DNA from: Kamptonema sp. UHCC 0994
GTDB lineage: Bacteria; Cyanobacteriota; Cyanobacteriia; Cyanobacteriales; Microcoleaceae
Reading direction: 5' to 3'
Assembly: GCF_029167235.1 (NCBI RefSeq)
Contig: NZ_JARFTR010000272.1
Location: 1 to 54,287, forward strand
Length of the DNA stretch: 54,287 bases
Numbering within the stretch: the first letter of the stretch is position 1; each line of letters starts with the position of its first letter. The notes beneath the pieces are model-generated. The model saw only the letters and a program-made list of their open reading frames with translations. It was not told where the DNA came from and searched no databases. Shown here in pieces: positions 51,103 to 54,287 of this stretch. Made by a program: the position numbers and the translations under genes.

Positions 51103-53586
51103 TCAAAGCAAGGATGCGTCTGCGCCGTCAGAGTCCAGGGTTGTCTTAAACCCCTGTGCCGGTGTCCAAACGAGAGCACCATCTCGTCCTGTCCAGAATA
51201 TCTTGGTATTAGCTTGGTGTAACCGCGTTGCTGCGTCTGAATCGAGGGAATTGGCGGATGCGATCGCAACTTGCGGTTTGATCGCCTGCAATAACTCAGC
51301 AGTTAAAGTTTCTCCCGACCACCAAAGCACTTGAGCTGGCTTCAAATTTCCGCTTGCAACTAATCTTTTTTGAGGTTCGGATTCGATGTCTCCTACTAAT
51401 AGCCACGTTTGCCCATTAATTACTAATTCTATCACGGGTGCTTCAGCATTGAGTAACTGTAATTCTGCGGAACCGATGTTAATTTTATGATTAATTTGTA
51501 AAGGTAAGTAAACTCCTTGACGATTTTGTATAGCGCTGAGAAATGGTTGATTATTTGTGTAATAAGTTTCTTGGGGAGCTGGATTATCATAAAATGTTTT
51601 AATGGGCAAACGTTCGATTAATTTTGACCAACCACTGCTCAAGCCTAAATGGGAATTAGCTGCGATCGCGAAATTAACTTGATTAATACCTTGTTGTTGC
51701 AAAAATGGTAGGACTGTAAATCTTACTGTATTTTCATCACCGCTGTTAATTAGGGTGACTTGCCCCCGATCTTGAATCACTAAAACAGGCTCTCCAGATG
51801 TCGCTAGCACTGTTGCTTGAAATAGAGATGCCTGAGTTTGCCAAGTAGGAAGAATTACTATCCCAATAGCCGTAAGAATAGCAAAAGGTAAAAACGGGAT
51901 AGCAGGGAAGCGGGGGGACGAAGGAGCAGGGGAGATTTTCTCTTCCTTCTTCCCTTTTCCCTTCTTCCTTCTTCCTTCTTCCTTCTTCCTTCTTCCTTCT
52001 TCCTTCTTCCTTCTTCCTTCTTCTTTCCTGCTTCCAAAAAACCAAACTAAGCCTATTATTCCATAGAGTGCTATCAACTGTAATTCTGACAGAGTGCCTA
52101 CGGCTACCGAGTTTCCTGGTAATTGGGAGAAATATTGAGCAACCTCAATTAACCCTTTTGCTGGATAGTGCAGCAATGAAGCTAAAGCACTTCCTGCTGG
52201 CGGCCAAATTAATGCCGCCAAAGCACTAATCATACCGCCAATACTAACTATCCATAGCAAAGGAGCGGCAATAATATTGACTAAAATGCTGTAAGGTGAT
52301 ACAACATTAAAAATATAAAGTTGTAGGGGCAATACCCAAATTGAGCAGGCGATAGGAACGGCAATTATAGAAGCAATGGCAGGCGGTAGCCAATCCAACC
52401 ATTTCATAATTGCCGGAGCAGTAACTAACAATCCCAAGGTTGCTAAAAAACTTAGTTGAAAGCCTAAATCCCAAATCCATAAAGGATTAATTAATAGTAG
52501 AATTGTAGCAGCTAATAATAACAAACCGATGGGCTTTACTTGCCTTTGAATTACCAAGGCTAATAAAGTTCCAAATCCCATTAAAGCGGCACGACTTACT
52601 GAAGGTTCTAAACCTGTTAATCCCACTAACAACAGTAAAGCGCCGACACCACAAATAAATTGTATTTGTTTGGAAAAACGCCTGGTTAAACTCAGTACCA
52701 AAGCCAAAACCATAGAGACTTGAGTACCAGAAGCGGCGATCGCGTGGGCTAACCCAACTTGTACGAAATAGTCGCGGATGTCGTAAGCTAAATCTACGGC
52801 TTGTTTGCCGAGGGCGATCGCGCTGACTAGAGGGCCTTCGGGTACGCCGAGATGGAGTAGCTGCGATCGCACGATTCGCTGCCGTAAAGCCCACCATCCC
52901 CACTTGCTTTGTGTTTCTGCGATCGCGATCGTTTGTCGCCCTTTAAGGCCCGCAAAAGCCCCTTCTCTTGCTAAATACGATCGAAAATCAAAGGCTCCCG
53001 GATTCGATGGCGGTTGCGGTTTATATAGAGCGCCGGTGACTTCGATCGCATCTCCGGGGTAAACTCCTGTTGTCTGAAGCAAAGGCACTGTAACGTAGAG
53101 TTGGCCGCTCGCGGGGCGATTTACCTCTGCGGCTCCTTTGCTACCGTTGATTTCGCTGACTTGAGTGGTTTCTAGCCAGAATTGCGATCGCCCGGAGCGA
53201 GTCAGGCGGGGGGTGCTGGCAACTGTGCCGCGAATAGTAACGACTACCTCTTCAGCATTACTATTAGCAGGAATTAAATTGCTGATGTCATCAGTTGCAG
53301 GTTTTGGCAGGCGCACTTGTAAATAAATACTAGCTAGAAACCCGATAATTCCTGCTATCAACCACAGCCATTTAGGAAAAACAAATAATGAGGGGGGATT
53401 ATCTATTGCGCCTTTAGTTTTTTGTTTTCTGGTTGAATTTTTATAATAATCTCGCAATAATTTAGGCACAGCAAAAGTTGCCGCTACGCCCAAAGCTAGC
53501 ATCAAGAATCCACCCCAAGGAATTGCTGTAAACAGTAACCCCAAAATGTAGGCTAAACATATAATAACACCGACTACTTGATTCAT
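51103..53586 (-). CDS. comEC: ComEC/Rec2 family DNA uptake channel
   Basis: ComEC carries single-stranded DNA through the inner membrane in natural transformation. The 827-residue protein has N-terminal TM segments, a DUF4131-type domain (about 85-215), the competence domain (about 240-500; HAIAASGTQVSMVLAL, LTGLEPSVSRAALMG), and a C-terminal metallo-beta-lactamase-like domain (about 590-800; FAIAANSHLGLSSGW, LLVGDIESEPQKRL). The lactamase-like domain lacks an HxHxDH motif. Between them (about residues 520-545) runs EEGRRKKEEGRRKK, encoded by a heptanucleotide array. The gene otherwise reads through. Confidence 0.92.
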   Translation of the reverse strand: MNQVVGVIICLAYILGLLFTAIPWGGFLMLALGVAATFAVPKLLRDYYKNSTRKQKTKGAIDNPPSLFVFPKWLWLIAGIIGFLASIYLQVRLPKPATDDISNLIPANSNAEEVVVTIRGTVASTPRLTRSGRSQFWLETTQVSEINGSKGAAEVNRPASGQLYVTVPLLQTTGVYPGDAIEVTGALYKPQPPSNPGAFDFRSYLAREGAFAGLKGRQTIAIAETQSKWGWWALRQRIVRSQLLHLGVPEGPLVSAIALGKQAVDLAYDIRDYFVQVGLAHAIAASGTQVSMVLALVLSLTRRFSKQIQFICGVGALLLLVGLTGLEPSVSRAALMGFGTLLALVIQRQVKPIGLLLLAATILLLINPLWIWDLGFQLSFLATLGLLVTAPAIMKWLDWLPPAIASIIAVPIACSIWVLPLQLYIFNVVSPYSILVNIIAAPLLWIVSIGGMISALAALIWPPAGSALASLLHYPAKGLIEVAQYFSQLPGNSVAVGTLSELQLIALYGIIGLVWFFGSRKEEGRRKKEEGRRKKEEGRRKKGKGKKEEKISPAPSSPRFPAIPFLPFAILTAIGIVILPTWQTQASLFQATVLATSGEPVLVIQDRGQVTLINSGDENTVRFTVLPFLQQQGINQVNFAIAANSHLGLSSGWSKLIERLPIKTFYDNPAPQETYYTNNQPFLSAIQNRQGVYLPLQINHKINIGSAELQLLNAEAPVIELVINGQTWLLVGDIESEPQKRLVASGNLKPAQVLWWSGETLTAELLQAIKPQVAIASANSLDSDAATRLHQANTKIFWTGRDGALVWTPAQGFKTTLDSDGADASLL
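51945..52024. repeat. Heptanucleotide array TTCCTTC inside comEC
   Basis: About nine TTCCTTC units (complement GAAGGAA) lie inside the comEC frame. Three heptamers equal 21 bases, so each block encodes the seven-residue unit EEGRRKK without shifting the frame. Imperfect units extend the array to about 51945. Confidence 0.9.
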
Positions 53587-53590
53587 ATAA

Positions 53591-53645
53591 TTAGTAATTG
53601 GTAATTAGTAATTGGTAATTGGTAATTGCTAATTGGTAATTGTTA
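53591..53645. repeat. Heptanucleotide tandem repeat TAATTGG
   Basis: Seven or eight TAATTGG/TAATTAG/CTAATTG units lie between the DUF4079 gene and comEC. A run of CAACTAACAA words continues to about 53690. Confidence 0.85.
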
Positions 53646-53695
53646 GTTGAAATCGGCAACCAACAACTAACAACCCACAACTAACAATTAACAAA

Positions 53696-54172
53696 CTAAA
53701 TAGACAAACCGAGATTTAAACCAAACGCTGCATGGACTAACATAAGAGCAAGCGCCGTAGTTCCTAAATAAGCATGAACAGCACGGAGAGTTACTTGATT
53801 TCCACCGAAATTTGTTAAAGAAATCACGGCATTAATAGCTAGTAAAATCAGCACAACTGAACCCGTCCAAAAATGGGGGCTTTCCATTACTGGCTGATGC
53901 TGCATCACCAGCGAAAGCAAGCCCCCAGTATAGCCTAAAGCCATGAACAAAAACATCCAAGGTGCAAGTTTGCGGTGATCCGAGCGGCTTTTAATCGCCA
54001 CATCTTTATCAGCAACCAATCTTCCTCGCCATCCTGAAAATCCGACATAACTACCCATAACAAACACAACGATACCCATCATCAGCGGATGTCCCCAATG
54101 GGTAACAGGTTCAGGAATTCCTAGGCTGCGGAATTGGCTGGCGATTGGTTCTAAAAGTTCACTCAGATTCAC
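53696..54172 (-). CDS. DUF4079 family membrane protein
   Basis: The 158-residue protein has four hydrophobic segments (about 32-46, 69-88, 100-117, 135-152) with conserved His residues in WGHPLMM, MQHQPVM and VLVHAAF-like (here MLVHAAFGLNLG). This fits the cytochrome b561-like DUF4079 family of cyanobacteria and plastids. Haem binding is likely by family but not proven. It lies upstream of comEC on the same strand. Confidence 0.82.
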   Translation of the reverse strand: MNLSELLEPIASQFRSLGIPEPVTHWGHPLMMGIVVFVMGSYVGFSGWRGRLVADKDVAIKSRSDHRKLAPWMFLFMALGYTGGLLSLVMQHQPVMESPHFWTGSVVLILLAINAVISLTNFGGNQVTLRAVHAYLGTTALALMLVHAAFGLNLGLSI

Positions 54173-54255
54173 GATTTGCTCGACACTCCATAACTTAGCT
54201 ATTCTGAAATATTTTACAGCTAATGGTCTATTAGTTCAAGCAGTTTAAGACTTTT

Positions 54256-54287
54256 GTAACGCCGCCCTCCGGGCGGTAAAAATACCG
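54256..54287. repeat. Dispersed GCCGCC palindromic repeat, partial
   Basis: TAACGCCGCCCTCCGGGCGG followed by TAAAAATACCG belongs to the same family as the repeats at 1-50, 3437-3515 and 32726-32790. It is cut by the window end. Confidence 0.65.

Noticed and set aside
51746-52045. Alternative frame with KKEEGRR repeats in comEC
   Set aside because: A heptamer array stays open in all frames when read as 21-base blocks; the comEC frame is continuous with known domains on both sides.

Overview
The window is a chromosomal segment of a cyanobacterium, most likely a filamentous Oscillatoriales or Microcoleus-type organism. Evidence: a form IB RuBisCO operon (rbcL-rbcX-rbcS), a CpcS/CpeS-type bilin lyase, a DUF4079 protein, many HIP1 octamers (GCGATCGC), and heptanucleotide tandem repeats plus small palindromic repeats in most intergenic gaps. 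The genus is inferred, not proven.

Layout. 0-3.4 kb: biotin genes bioA-bioB (+) and a small-molecule or carboxyl methyltransferase (-). 3.5-6.8 kb: an accessory set of three hypothetical genes and two tandem PD-(D/E)XK (HSDR_N-like) proteins. 6.8-9.2 kb: rbcS, rbcX, rbcL on the minus strand with a clear terminator. 9.6-13.8 kb: a TPR/periplasmic-binding protein, a membrane Ser/Thr kinase and panB. 14-16.6 kb: a CLC antiporter with CBS and USP domains. 16.7-21.7 kb: a minus-strand operon of a TPR-CHAT protease, a DUF2283 protein and a coiled-coil two-TM protein, then a small hypothetical gene.

21.9-39.5 kb is the most interesting part, an accessory island that looks biosynthetic. It encodes an L-arginine:glycine-type amidinotransferase, two tandem CxxCH (haem c) exported proteins, a Tat-exported protein, an arginase/agmatinase-family ureohydrolase with a decayed fragment of a second copy, a secreted barrel protein, a galactose/glyoxal-oxidase-type copper radical oxidase and an NTF2-like protein. 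Next come a haem-oxygenase-like diiron oxidase and an Fe/2-oxoglutarate enzyme with the halogenase H-x-G metal site. An EamA exporter, a fused binding-protein/permease ABC component and a SAM methyltransferase follow. The diiron oxidase and halogenase-like pair parallels BesC and BesD, the first two enzymes of terminal-alkyne amino acid synthesis in Streptomyces cattleya. I infer a cyanobacterial pathway to a halogenated and/or desaturated, perhaps amidino-modified, amino acid. The PLP enzyme BesB and the ligase BesA are not in this window.

39.6-54.3 kb returns to ordinary chromosome: a group 2 sigma factor, priA, a WD40 protein, cpcS-like lyase, dnaG, a WD40 gene remnant, two Uma2-family nucleases, tRNA-Ser(CGA), comEC and a DUF4079 gene. 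Heptanucleotide repeats have entered the coding frames of comEC, priA and probably clcA. Related GCCGCC palindromes occur at both ends of the window.
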